A DNA stretch of 64,000 nucleotides from NCBI GenBank assembly GCA_963978545.1, contig OZ021722.1:16124801-16188800 (forward strand). Reading direction: 5' to 3'. This DNA comes from Linyphia triangularis. Lineage: Eukaryota > Arthropoda > Arachnida > Araneae > Linyphiidae. The notes beneath the pieces are model-generated. The model ran no database searches and was not told where the DNA came from. It saw only the letters and a list, made by a program, of their open reading frames with translations. Positions 37,268 to 51,200 of this stretch are shown here, one piece after another. The position numbers and the translations under genes are program-made. Numbering within the stretch: position 1 is the stretch's first letter; every line of letters starts with the position of its first letter.

Positions 37268-37809
37268 CCCTTTAAATCCCATGGAGTCAGCGTTGTGGGT
37301 TTCACAAAACCCCGATGACTTTCCATTCATAAAAACTGGAAATGAACTGGCCCAACTCGCTCTCCTGTCTGCCACTCCTGGGATTGCTGTGGGGGGTCAC
37401 TGTAGACCATTAAAAGATCATTACTATATGTATACAGCCTGCAATAGGGATGTGCGTTGGGTCATCTGCTTGATATGTCAGAGAATTTAGTTGGCGTCTT
37501 ATCAATGAAACAAACGCCACCGCTAAGTACATGACAAGATTCGCATAATAGAAAAGTCCCTGACTATCTTACTCCATGTCCAAAGGGTGGGGCAGTTTGA
37601 CATTGAGTACTTTAAATCCATGTCTCCCCTCTACATGCCCCACAATAGCCTATTGTTGAGGACCGTCACGCTTTAAACAACTAAGGCAGGGCAGTTCCCC
37701 TCACTTGAAAATATACGTTTACCCCTGGTTTACCCCTGCAACCGCCCGAAAGGCGGTTAGCTGGGAAATTCTCTACAAGGCGGTATAGGGCGGGTTGGGA
37801 TTTAAAGTG
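37268..37809. mobile_element. 542-bp GC-richer insertion element, copy 2
   Basis: It has the same length, ends and flanks as copy 1 and looks identical to it by eye. It sits 11,935 bp downstream of copy 1 at the same monomer position, so it arose by duplication of the host block rather than by a new insertion. The hairpin is at 37740-37758. Confidence 0.65.
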
Positions 37810-40800
37810 AAATAGGAGAATCTCCAATTCCAATTTTATAACACTCACTGAATAAGAAGCGGGTCTATAGTTGGTTCAAAATGTGCAATTTTCTCAAAAA
37901 TAAAATTTCACAATTGAAAACACATGGCGGACTGTTCAATGAATTATTGTTCAAAAAGTAAAATTTTCAAAATTTCTTCCGATGTGTGATATTGAAGCTT
38001 ATATATAGGAGAATCTCCAATTCCAATTTTATAAAACTCACTAAATAAGAAGTGGGTCTATACTTGGTTCAAAATGTGCAAATTTCTCAAAAATAAAATT
38101 TCCCCATTGAAAACACATTGCGGACTGTTCAATGAATTATTTTTCAAAAAGTAAAATTTTCAAAAAATTTTCCGGTTTGTGATATTGAAGCTCATATATA
38201 AGAGAATCTCGAATTTGATTTTTCTAACACTCACTAAATAAGAAGTGGGTCTAAAGATGTTCCAAAAAGTGCAATTTTCTCAAAAATAAGATTTCGAAAT
38301 TGGAAACACATGACGGACTATTCAATGAATAATTTTTCAAAAAGTAAAATTTTCAAAATTTGTTCCGGTGTGTGATATTGAAGCTTATATATAGGAGAAT
38401 CTCCAATTCCAATTTTATAACACGCACTAAATAAGAAGCGGGTCTATAGTTGGTTCAAAATGTGCAATTTTCTCAAAAGTAAAATTCCCCACATTGAATT
38501 TTTTCCCCCAAAAAGCAATTTTCACGAAAATACAATTCCCCCATTGAAAACACATGGCGAAATATTCAATGAATTATTGATCAAAAAGTAAAATTTTCCA
38601 AAATTTTTCCCTTTTTTTATATTGAAGCTCATATATAGGAGAATCTCCAATTCAAATTTTATAACACTCACTAAATAAGAAGTGTGTCTAAAGTTGGTCC
38701 AAAAAGCACATTTCACGAAAATAAAATTCCCTCATTGAAAACACATGGCGGACTATTCAATGAATTATTGTTCAAAAAGTAAAATTTTCAAAATTTTTTC
38801 CCGTTTTTGATATTGAAGCTTATATATAGGAGAATCTCTAATTCCAATTTTATAACACTCACTAAATAAGAAGTGGGTTTAAAGTTGGTCCAAAAAATGC
38901 AATTTTCTCAAAAGTAAAACTCCCCCATTGAAAACACATGGCGGACTTTTCAATGAATTATTGTTCAAAAAGTAAAATTTTCAAAATTGTTCCCATTTTT
39001 TATATTGAAGCTCATACATAAGAAAATCTCCAATTCGAATTTTATAACACTCACTAAAAAAGAAGTGGGTCTAAATATGGTCCAAAAAGCAATTTTCTCG
39101 AAAATACAATTCCCTCATTGAAAACACATGGCGGACTATTCAATAAATTATTGTTCAAAAAGTAAAATTTTCAAAATTTTTTCCCGTTTGTGATATTGAA
39201 GCTTATATATAGGAGAGTCTCTAATTCCAATTTTATAACACTCACTAAATCAGAAGTGGGTCTAAAGTTTGTCCAAAAAGTGCAATTTTCTCAAAAATAA
39301 AATTCCCATATTGAAAACACATGGCGGACTATTCAATGAATTATTGTTCAAAAAGTAAAATTTTCAAAAATTTTTCCGGTTTGTGATATCGAAGCTCATA
39401 TATAGGAGAATCTCGAATTTGAATTTTATAACACTCACTAAAAAAGAAGTGGGTCTAAAGTTGTTCCAAAAAGTGCAATTTTCTCAAAAATAAGATTTCG
39501 CCATTGGAAACACATGACGGACTATTCAATGAATAATTTTTCAAAAAGTAAAATTTTCAAAATTTGTTCCGGTGTGTGATATTGAAGCTTATATATAGGA
39601 GAATCTCCAATTCCAATTTTATAACACTCACTAAATAAGAAGCGGGTCTATAGTTGGTTCAAAATGTGCAATTTTCTCAAAAATAAAATTTCACAATTGA
39701 AAACACATGGCGGACTGTTCAATGAATTATTGTTCAAAAAGTAAAATTTTCAAAATTTGTTCCGGTGTGTGATATTGAAGCTTATATATAGGAGAATCTC
39801 CAATTCCAATTTTATAACACTCGCTAAATAAGAAGTGGGTCTATACTTGGTTCAAAATGTGCAATTTTCTCAAAAATAAAATTTCACAATTGAAAACACA
39901 TGGCGCACTGTTCAATGAATTATTGTTCAAAAAGTAAAATTTTCAAAATTTGTTCCGGTGTGTGATATTTAAGCTTATATATAGTAGAATCTCGAATTTG
40001 AATTTTATAACACTCACTAAATAAGAAGGGGGTCTAAAATTGTTCCAAAAAGTGCAATTTTCTCAAAAATAAGATTTCGCCATTGGAAACACATGACGGA
40101 CTATTCAATGAATAATTTTTCAAAAAGTAAAATTTTCAAAATTTGTTCCGGTGTGTGATATTGAAGCTTATATATAGGAGAGTCTCTAATTCCAATTTTA
40201 TAACACTCACTAAATCAGAAGTGGGTCTAAAGTTGTTCCAAAAAGTGCAATTATCTAAAAAATAAAATTTCCCCATTGAAAACACATGGCGGACTGTTCA
40301 ATGAATTATTGTTCAAAAAGTAAAATTTTCAAAATTTTTTCCGGTTTGTGATATTGAAGCTCATATAGAGGAGAATCTCGAATTTGAATTTTATAACACT
40401 CACTAAATAAGAAGGGGGTCTAAAATTGTTCCAAAAAGTGCAATTTTCTCAAAAATAAGATTTCGCCATTGGAAACACATGACGGACTATTCAATGAATA
40501 ATTTTTCAAAAAGTAAAATTTTCAAAATTTGTTCCGGTGTGTGATATTGAAGCTTATATATAGGAGAGTCTCTAATTCCAATTTTATAACACTCACTAAA
40601 TAAGAAGTGGGTCAAAAGTTGATCCTAAAAGTGCAATTTTCTCAAAAGAAAAATTCTCCCCATTGAATTTTTTCCCCCAAAAAGCAATTTTCACGAAAAT
40701 ACAATTTCCTCATTGAAAACACATGGCGAACTATTCAATGAATTATTGTTCAAAAAGAAAAAATTTCAAAATTTTTTCCAGTTTGTGATATTGAAGCTTA

Positions 40801-43800
40801 TATATAGGAGAATCTCGAATTTGAATTTTATAACACTCACTAAATAAGAAGGGGGTCTAAAATTGTTCCAAAAAGTGCAATTTTCTAAAAAATAAAATTT
40901 CCCCATTGAAAACACATGGCGGACTGTTCAATGAACTATTGTTCAAAAAGTAAAATTTTCAAAATTTTTTCCGGTTTGTGATATTGAAGCTCATATATAG
41001 GAGAATCTCGAATTTGAATTTTATAACACTCACTAAATAAGAAGTGGGTCTAAAGTTGTTCCAAAAAGTGCAATTTTCTCAAAAATAAGATTTCGCCATT
41101 GGAAACACATGACGGACTATTCAATGAATAATTTTTCAAAAAGTAAAATTTTCAAAATTTGTTCCGGTGTGTGATATTGAAGCTTATATATAGGAGAATC
41201 TCCAATTCCAATTTTATAACACTCACTAAATAAGAAGCGGGTCTATAGTTGGTTCAAAATGTGCAATTTTCTCAAAAATAAAATTTCACAATTGAAAACA
41301 CATGGCGGACTGTTCAATGAATTATTGTTCAAAAAGTAAAATTTTCAAAATTTGTTCCGGTGTGTGATATTGAAGCTTATATATAGGAGAATCTCCAATT
41401 CCAATTTTATAACACTCACTAAATAAGAAGTGGGTCTATACTTGGTTCAAAATGTGCAATTTTCTCAAAAATAAAATTTCACAATTGAAAACACATGGCG
41501 GACTGTTCAATGAATTATTGTTCAAAAAGTAAAATTTTCAAAATTTGTTCCGGTGTGTGATATTGAAGCTTATATATAGGAGAATCTCCAATTCCAATTT
41601 TATAACACTCACTAAATAAGAAGTGGGTCTATACTTGGTTCAAAATGTGCAAATTTCTCAAAAATAAAATTTCCCCATTGAAAACACATGGCGGACTGTT
41701 CAATGAATTATTGTTAAAAAAGTAAAATTTTCAAAATTTTTTCCGGTTTGTGATATCGAAGCTCATATATAGGAGAATCTCGAATTTGAATTTTATAACA
41801 CTCACTAAATAAGAAGTGAGTCTAAAGTTGTTCCAAAAAGTGCAATTATCTAAAAAATAAAATTTCCCCATTGAAAACACATGGCGGACTGTTCAATGAA
41901 TTATTGTTCAAAAAGTAAAATTTTCAAAATTTTTTCCGGTTTGTGATATTGAAGCTCATATAGAGGAGAATCTCGAATTTGAATTTTATAACACTCACTA
42001 AATAAGAAGGGGGTCTAAAATTGTTCCAAAAAGTGCAATTTTCTCAAAAATAAGATTTCGCCATTGGAAACACATGACGGACTATTCAATGAATAATTTT
42101 TCAAAAAGTAAAATTTTCAAAATTTGTTCCGGTGTGTGATATTGAAGCTTATATATAGGAGAGTCTCTAATTCCAATTTTATAACACTCACTAAATCAGA
42201 AGTGGGTCTAAAGTTTGTCCAAAAAGTGCAATTTTCTCAAAAATAAAATTCCCCCATTGAAAACACATGGCGGACTATTCAATGAATTATTGTTCAAAAA
42301 GTAAAATTTTCAAAAATTTTTCAAGTTTGTGATATTGAAGATTATATATAGGAGAATCTCTAATTCCAATTTTATAACACTCACTAAATAAGAAGTGGGT
42401 CAAAAGTTGATCCTAAAAGTGCAATTTTCTCAAAAGAAAAATTCTCCCCATTGAATTTTTTCCCCCAAAAAGCAATTTTCACGAAAATACAATTTCCTCA
42501 TTGAAAACACATGGCGAACTATTCAATGAATTATTGTTCAAAAAGAAAAAATTTCAAAATTTTTTCCAGTTTGTGATATTGAAGCTTATATATAGGAGAA
42601 TCTCGAATTTGAATTTTATAACACTCACTAAATAAGAAGGGGGTCTAAAATTGTTCCAAAAAGTGCAATTTTCTAAAAAATAAAATTTCCCCATTGAAAA
42701 CACATGGCGGACTGTTGAATGAACTATTGTTCAAAAAGTAAAATTTTCAAAATTTTTTCCGGTTTGTGATATTGAAGCTTATATATAGGAGAATCTCCAA
42801 TTCCAATTTTATAACACTCACTAATAAGATGTGGGTCTATAGTTGGTTCAAAATGTGCAAATTTCTCAAAAATAAAATTTCCCCATTGAAAACGCATGGC
42901 GGACTGTTCAATGAATTATTGTTCAAAAAGTAAAATATTCAAAATTTTTTCCGGTTTGTGATATCGAAGCTCATATATAGGAGAATCTCGAATTTGAATT
43001 TTATAACACTCACTAAATAAGAAGTGGGTCTAAAGTTGTTCCAAAAAGTGCAATTTTCTCAAAAATAAGATTTCGCCATTGGAAACACATGACGGACTAT
43101 TCAATGAATAATTTTTCAAAAAGTAAAATTTTCAAAATTTTTTCCGGTGTGTGATATTGAAGCTTATATATAGGAGAATCTCCAATTCCAATTTTATAAC
43201 ACTCACTAAATAAGAAGCGGGTCTATAGTTGGTTCAAAATGTGCAATTTTCTCAAAAATAAAATTTCACAATTGAAAACACATGGCGGACTGTTCAATGA
43301 ATTATTGTTCAAAAAGTAAAATTTTCAAAATTTGTTCCGGTGTGTGATATTGAAGCTTATATATAGGAGAATCTCCAATTCCAATTTTATAACACTCACT
43401 AAATAAGAAGTGGGTCTATACTTGGTTCAAAATGTGCAAATTTCTCAAAAATAAAATTTCCCCATTGAAAACACATGGCGGACTGTTCAATGAATTATTT
43501 TTCAAAAAGTAAAATTTTCAAAATTTTTTCCGGTTTGTGATATTGAAGCTCATATATAAAAGAATCTCGAATTTGAATTCTATAACACTCACTAAATAAG
43601 AAGTGGGTCTAAAGATGTTCCAAAAAGTGCAATTTTCTCAAAAATAAGATTTCGAAATTGGAAACACATGACGGACTATTCAATGAATAATTTTTCAAAA
43701 AGTAAAATTTTCAAAATTTGTTCCGGTGTGTGATATTGAAGCTTATATATAGGAGAACCTCCAATTCCAATTTTATAACACTCACTAAATAAGAAGCGGG

Positions 43801-45205
43801 TCTATAGTTGGTTCAAAATGTGCAATTTTCTCAAAAGTAAAATTCCCCACATTGAATTTTTTCCCCCAAAAAGCAATTTTCACGAAAATACAATTCCCCC
43901 ATTGAAAACACATGGCGAAATATTCAATGAATTATTGATCAAAAAGTAAAATTTTCCAAAATTTTTCCCTTTTTTTTTATATTGAAGCTCATATATAGGA
44001 GAATCTCCAATTCAAATTTTATAACACTCACTAAATAAGAAGTGGGTCTAAAGTTGATCCAAAAAGTGCAATTTTCTCAAAAGAAAAATTCCGCCCATTG
44101 AATTTTTTCCCCCAAAAAGCAATTTTCACGAAAATACAATTTCCTCATTGAAAACACATGGCGAACTATTCAATGAATTATTGTTCAAAAAGAAAAAATT
44201 TCAAAATTTTTTCCAGTTTGTGATATTGAAGCTTATATATATAGGAGAATCTATAATTCCAATTTTATAACACTCACTAAATAAGAATTGGGTCTAAAAT
44301 TGGTCCAAAAAGGTCAATTTTCTCAAAAGTAAAATTCCCCCATTGAAAACACATGGCGAAATATTCAATGAATTATTGATCAAAAAGTAAAATTTTCCAA
44401 AATTTTTACCTTTTTTTATATTGAAGCTCATATATAGGAAAATCTCCAATTCAAATTTTATAACACTCACTAAATAAGAAGTGTGTCTAAAGTTGGTCCA
44501 AAAAGCAATTTTCACTAAAATAAAATTCCCTCATTGAAAACACATAGCGGACTATTCAATGAATTATTGTTCAAAAAGTAAAATTTTCAAAATTTTTTCC
44601 CGTTTGCGATATTGAAGCTTATATAGAGAAGAATCTATAATTCCAATTTTATAACACTCACTAAATCAGAAGTGGGTCTAAAGTTAGTCCAAAAAGTGCA
44701 ATTTTCTCAAAAATAAAATTCCCCCATTGAAAACACATTGCGGACTCTTCAATGAATTATTGTTAAAAAAGTAAAATTTTCAAAATTTTTTCCGGTTTGT
44801 GATATTGAAGCTTATATATAGGAGAATATCCAATTTCAATTTTATAACACTCACTAAATAAGAAGTGGGTCTAAAGTTGTTCCAAAAAGTGCAATTTTCT
44901 AAAAAATAAAATTTCCCCATTGAAAACACATGGCGGACTGTTCAATGAATTATTGTTCAAAAAGTAAAATTTTCAAAATTTTTTCCGGTTTGTGATATTG
45001 AAGCTCATATAGAGGAGAATCTCGAATTTGAATTTTATAACACTCACTAAATAAGAAGTGGGTCTAAAGTTGTTCCAAAAAGTGCAATTTTCTCAAAAAT
45101 AAGATTTCGCCATTGGAAACACATGACGGACTATTCAATGAATAATTTTTCAAAAAGTAAAATTTTCAAAATTTGTTCCGGTGTGTGATATTGAAGCTTA
45201 TATAT
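37810..45205. repeat. Satellite monomers between GC-rich element copies 2 and 3
   Basis: Satellite only. Near 42.78 kb an h monomer runs straight into a b-type end and then a c monomer with CACTAATAAGATG. Two monomers (386 bp) are lost relative to the downstream paralogue at 50.5-50.95 kb. 244-bp monomers are marked near 38492, 40661, 42449, 43850 and 44096. No genes are seen. Confidence 0.85.
42711..42830. repeat. h/b hybrid junction with loss of two monomers
   Basis: The h monomer with the private variant ACTGTTGAATGAACTATTG (42711, paralogue 50456) ends not with GCTCATATAGAGG but with GCTTATATATAGGAG. It then joins CACTAATAAGATG (42819, paralogue 50950). The displacement between the copies jumps from 7,745 to 8,131 bp, exactly 386 = 2 x 193. 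The switch lies within the stretch GATATTGAAGCT shared by both monomers. Confidence 0.8.
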
Positions 45206-48200
45206 CCCTTTAAATCCCATGGAGTCAGCGTTGTGGGTTTCACAAAACCCCGATGACTTTCCATTCATAAAAACTGGAAATGAACTGGCCCAACTCGCTC
45301 TCCTGTCTGCCACTCCTGGGATTGCTGTGGGGGGTCACTGTAGACCATTAAAAGATCATTACTATATGTATACAGCCTGCAATAGGGATGTGCGTTGGGT
45401 CATCTGCTTGATATGTCAGAGAATTTAGTTGGCGTCTTATCAATGAAACAAACGCCACCGCTAAGTACATGACAAGATTCGCATAATAGAAAAGTCCCTG
45501 ACTATCTTACTCCATGTCCAAAGGGTGGGGCAGTTTGACATTGAGTACTTTAAATCCATGTCTCCCCTCTACATGCCCCACAATAGCCTATTGTTGAGGA
45601 CCGTCACGCTTTAAACAACTAAGGCAGGGCAGTTCCCCTCACTTGAAAATATACGTTTACCCCTGGTTTACCCCTGCAACCGCCCGAAAGGCGGTTAGCT
45701 GGGAAATTCTCTACAAGGCGGTATAGGGCGGGTTGGGATTTAAAGTGAAATAGGAGAATCTCCAATTCCAATTTTATAACACTCACTGAATAAGAAGCGG
45801 GTCTATAGTTGGTTCAAAATGTGCAATTTTCTCAAAAATAAAATTTCACAATTGAAAACACATGGCGGACTGTTCAATGAATTATTGTTCAAAAAGTAAA
45901 ATTTTCAAAATTTCTTCCGATGTGTGATATTGAAGCTTATATATAGGAGAATCTCCAATTCCAATTTTATAAAACTCACTAAATAAGAAGTGGGTCTATA
46001 CTTGGTTCAAAATGTGCAAATTTCTCAAAAATAAAATTTCCCCATTGAAAACACATTGCGGACTGTTCAATGAATTATTTTTCAAAAAGTAAAATTTTCA
46101 AAAAATTTTCCGGTTTGTGATATTGAAGCTCATATATAAGAGAATCTCGAATTTGATTTTTCTAACACTCACTAAATAAGAAGTGGGTCTAAAGATGTTC
46201 CAAAAAGTGCAATTTTCTCAAAAATAAGATTTCGAAATTGGAAACACATGACGGACTATTCAATGAATAATTTTTCAAAAAGTAAAATTTTCAAAATTTG
46301 TTCCGGTGTGTGATATTGAAGCTTATATATAGGAGAATCTCCAATTCCAATTTTATAACACGCACTAAATAAGAAGCGGGTCTATAGTTGGTTCAAAATG
46401 TGCAATTTTCTCAAAAGTAAAATTCCCCACATTGAATTTTTTCCCCCAAAAAGCAATTTTCACGAAAATACAATTCCCCCATTGAAAACACATGGCGAAA
46501 TATTCAATGAATTATTGATCAAAAAGTAAAATTTTCCAAAATTTTTCCCTTTTTTTATATTGAAGCTCATATATAGGAGAATCTCCAATTCAAATTTTAT
46601 AACACTCACTAAATAAGAAGTGTGTCTAAAGTTGGTCCAAAAAGCACATTTCACGAAAATAAAATTCCCTCATTGAAAACACATGGCGGACTATTCAATG
46701 AATTATTGTTCAAAAAGTAAAATTTTCAAAATTTTTTCCCGTTTTTGATATTGAAGCTTATATATAGGAGAATCTCTAATTCCAATTTTATAACACTCAC
46801 TAAATAAGAAGTGGGTTTAAAGTTGGTCCAAAAAATGCAATTTTCTCAAAAGTAAAACTCCCCCATTGAAAACACATAGCGGACTTTTCAATGAATTATT
46901 GTTCAAAAAGTAAAATTTTCAAAATTGTTCCCATTTTTTATATTGAAGCTCATACATAAGAAAATCTCCAATTCGAATTTTATAACACTCACTAAAAAAG
47001 AAGTGGGTCTAAATATGGTCCAAAAAGCAATTTTCTCGAAAATACAATTCCCTCATTGAAAACACATGGCGGACTATTCAATAAATTATTGTTCAAAAAG
47101 TAAAATTTTCAAAATTTTTTCCCGTTTGTGATATTGAAGCTTATATATAGGAGAGTCTCTAATTCCAATTTTATAACACTCACTAAATCAGAAGTGGGTC
47201 TAAAGTTTGTCCAAAAAGTGCAATTTTCTCAAAAATAAAATTCCCATATTGAAAACACATGGCGGACTATTCAATGAATTATTGTTCAAAAAGTAAAATT
47301 TTCAAAAATTTTTCCGGTTTGTGATATCGAAGCTCATATATAGGAGAATCTCGAATTTGAATTTTATAACACTCACTAAATAAGAAGTGGGTCTAAAGTT
47401 GTTCCAAAAAGTGCAATTTTCTCAAAAATAAGATTTCGCCATTGGAAACACATGACGGACTATTCAATGAATAATTTTTCAAAAAGTAAAATTTTCAAAA
47501 TTTGTTCCGGTGTGTGATATTGAAGCTTATATATAGGAGAATCTCCAATTCCAATTTTATAACACTCACTAAATAAGAAGCGGGTCTATAGTTGGTTCAA
47601 AATGTGCAATTTTCTCAAAAATAAAATTTCACAATTGAAAACACATGGCGGACTGTTCAATGAATTATTGTTCAAAAAGTAAAATTTTCAAAATTTGTTC
47701 CGGTGTGTGATATTGAAGCTTATATATAGGAGAATCTCCAATTCCAATTTTATAACACTCGCTAAATAAGAAGTGGGTCTATACTTGGTTCAAAATGTGC
47801 AATTTTCTCAAAAATAAAATTTCACAATTGAAAACACATGGCGGACTGTTCAATGAATTATTGTTCATAAAGTAAAATTTTCAAAATTTGTTCCGGTGTG
47901 TGATATTTAAGCTTATATATAGGAGAATCTCGAATTTGAATTTTATAACACTCACTAAATAAGAAGGGGGTCTAAAATTGTTCCAAAAAGTGCAATTTTC
48001 TCAAAAATAAGATTTCGCCATTGGAAACACATGACGGACTATTCAATGAATAATTTTTCAAAAAGTAAAATTTTCAAAATTTGTTCCGGTGTGTGATATT
48101 GAAGCTTATATATAGGAGAGTCTCTAATTCCAATTTTATAACACTCACTAAATCAGAAGTGGGTCTAAAGTTGTTCCAAAAAGTGCAATTATCTAAAAAA

Positions 48201-51200
48201 TAAAATTTCCCCATTGAAAACACATGGCGGACTGTTCAATGAATTATTGTTCAAAAAGTAAAATTTTCAAAATTTTTTCCGGTTTGTGATATTGAAGCTC
48301 ATATAGAGGAGAATCTCGAATTTGAATTTTATAACACTCACTAAATAAGAAGGGGGTCTAAAATTGTTCCAAAAAGTGCAATTTTCTCAAAAATAAGATT
48401 TCGACATTGGAAACACATGACGGACTATTCAATGAATAATTTTTCAGAAAGTAAAATTTTCAAAATTTGTTCCGGTGTGTGATATTGAAGCTTATATATA
48501 GGAGAGTCTCTAATTCCAATTTTATAACACTCACTAAATAAGAAGTGGGTCAAAAGTTGATCCTAAAAGTGCAATTTTCTCAAAAGAAAAATTCTCCCCA
48601 TTGAATTTTTTCCCCCAAAAAGCAATTTTCACGAAAATACAATTTCCTCATTGAAAACACATGGCGAACTATTCAATGAATTATTGTTCAAAAAGAAAAA
48701 ATTTCAAAATTTTTTCCAGTTTGTGATATTGAAGCTTATATATAGGAGAATCTCGAATTTGAATTTTATAACACTCACTAAATAAGAAGGGGGTCTAAAA
48801 TTGTTCCAAAAAGTGCAATTTTCTAAAAAATAAAATTTCCCCATTGAAAACACATGGCGGACTGTTCAATGAACTATTGTTCAAAAAGTAAAATTTTCAA
48901 AATTTTTTCCGGTTTGTGATATTGAAGCTCATATATAGGAGAATCTCGAATTTGAATTTTATAACACTCACTAAATAAGAAGTGGGTCTAAAGTTGTTCC
49001 AAAAAGTGCAATTTTCTCAAAAATAAGATTTCGCCATTGGAAACACATGACGGACTATTCAATGAATAATTTTTCAAAAAGTAAAATTTTCAAAATTTGT
49101 TCCGGTGTGTGATATTGAAGCTTATATATAGGAGAATCTCCAATTCCAATTTTATAACACTCACTAAATAAGAAGCGGGTCTATAGTTGGTTCAAAATGT
49201 GCAATTTTCTCAAAAATAAAATTTCACAATTGAAAACACATGGCGGACTGTTCAATGAATTATTGTTCAAAAAGTAAAATTTTCAAAATTTGTTCCGGTG
49301 TGTGATATTGAAGCTTATATATAGGAGAATCTCCAATTCCAATTTTATAACACTCACTAAATAAGAAGTGGGTCTATACTTGGTTCAAAATGTGCAAATT
49401 TCTCAAAAATAAAATTTCCCCATTGAAAACACATGGCGGACTGTTCAATGAATTATTGTTAAAAAAGTAAAATTTTCAAAATTTTTTCCGGTTTGTGATA
49501 TCGAAGCTCATATATAGGAGAATCTCGAATTTGAATTTTATAACACTCACTAAATAAGAAGTGAGTCTAAAGTTGTTCCAAAAAGTGCAATTATCTAAAA
49601 AATAAAATTTCCCCATTGAAAACACATGGCGGACTGTTCAATGAATTATTGTTCAAAAAGTAAAATTTTCAAAATTTTTTCCGGTTTGTGATATTGAAGC
49701 TCATATAGAGGAGAATCTCGAATTTGAATTTTATAACACTCACTAAATAAGAAGGGGGTCTAAAATTGTTCCAAAAAGTGCAATTTTCTCACAAATAAGA
49801 TTTCGCCATTGGAAACACATGACGGACTATTCAATGAATAATTTTTCAAAAAGTAAAATTTTCAAAATTTGTTCCGGTGTGTGATATTGAAGCTTATATA
49901 TAGGAGAGTCTCTAATTCCAATTTTATAAAACTCACTAAATCAGAAGTGGGTCTAAAGTTTGTCCAAAAAGTGCAATTTTCTCAAAAATAAAATTCCCCC
50001 ATTGAAAACACATGGCGGACTATTCAATGAATTATTGTTCAAAAAGTAAAATTTTCAAAAATTTTTCAAGTTTGTGATATTGAAGATTATATATAGGAGA
50101 ATCTCTAATTCCAATTTTATAACACTCACTAAATAAGAAGTGGGTCAAAAGTTGATCCTAAAAGTGCAATTTTCTCAAAAGAAAAATTCTCCCCATTGAA
50201 TTTTTTCCCCCAAAAAGCAATTTTCACGAAAATACAATTTCCTCATTGAAAACACATGGCGAACTATTCAATGAATTATTGTTCAAAAAGAAAAAATTTC
50301 AAAATTTTTTCCAGTTTGTGATATTGAAGCTTATATATAGGAGAATCTCGAATTTGAATTTTATAACACTCACTAAATAAGAAGGGGGTCTAAAATTGTT
50401 CCAAAAAGTGCAATTTTCTAAAAAATAAAATTTCCCCATTGAAAACACATGGCGGACTGTTGAATGAACTATTGTTCAAAAAGTAAAATTTTCAAAATTT
50501 TTTCCGGTTTGTGATATTGAAGCTCATATAGAGGAGAATCTCGAATTTGAATTTTATAACACTCACTAAATAAGAAGGGGGTCTAAAATTGTTCCAAAAA
50601 GTGCAATTTTCTCAAAAATAAGATTTCGCCATTGGAAACACATGACGGACTATTCAATGAATAATTTTTCAAAAAGTAAAATTTTCAAAATTTGTTCCGG
50701 TGTGTGATATTGAAGCTTATATATAGGAGAATCTCCAATTCCAATTTTATAACACTCACTGAATAAGAAGCGGGTCTATAGTTGGTTCAAAATGTGCAAT
50801 TTTCTCAAAAATAAAATTTCACAATTGAAAATACATGGCGGACTGTTCAATGAATTATTGTTCAAAAAGTAAAATTTTCAAAATTTGTTCCGGTGTGTGA
50901 TATTGAAGCTTATATATAGGAGAATCTCCAATTCCAATTTTATAACACTCACTAATAAGATGTGGGTCTATAGTTGGTTCAAAATGTGCAAATTTCTCAA
51001 AAATAAAATTTCCCCATTGAAAACGCATGGCGGACTGTTCAATGAATTATTGTTCAAAAAGTAAAATATTCAAAATTTTTTCCGGTTTGTGATATCGAAG
51101 CTCATATATAGGAGAATCTCGAATTTGAATTTTATAACACTCACTAAATAAGAAGTGGGTCTAAAGTTGTTCCAAAAAGTGCAATTTTCTCAAAAATAAG

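Larger units (their letters stand above)
29610..41545. repeat. 11.9-kb segmental repeat, copy Y
   Basis: Second tandem copy of 17.67-29.61 kb. Differences noticed by eye from copy X include ATACAATTCCCCC for ATAAAATTCCCCC (about 33015), TTGGTCC for ATGGTCC (about 33369), one T lost in AAATTTTTCCGG (about 37045), AAAAAAGAAG near 39440, TGGCGCACTG near 39903 and TATAGTAGAATC near 39983. Some of these are private to this copy and not found in the 44-52 kb copy. Confidence 0.88.
36100..44035. repeat. 7.9-kb segmental repeat, copy 1
   Basis: The stretch from the TTGATCCAAAAAGTGC monomer near 36110 to about 44.03 kb is repeated directly downstream at 7,937-7,938-bp displacement (36357 to 44294; 37268 to 45206; 38557 to 46495). 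It overlaps the 3' part of the 11.9-kb copy Y, so the two duplications are nested events. The junction near 44.03 kb joins TCCAATTCAAATTTTATAAC to GTGGGTCTAAAGTTGATCC inside one monomer. Confidence 0.85.

Noticed and set aside
21070..46654. Repeated 64-73-codon minus-strand frames (near 21.1, 23.6, 24.4, 26.6, 33.0, 35.6, 36.4, 38.5, 44.3 and 46.5 kb)
   Set aside because: All translate the same satellite subtype carrying GCGAAATATTC and begin and end with monomer sequence. They reflect tandem repetition, not a gene family.
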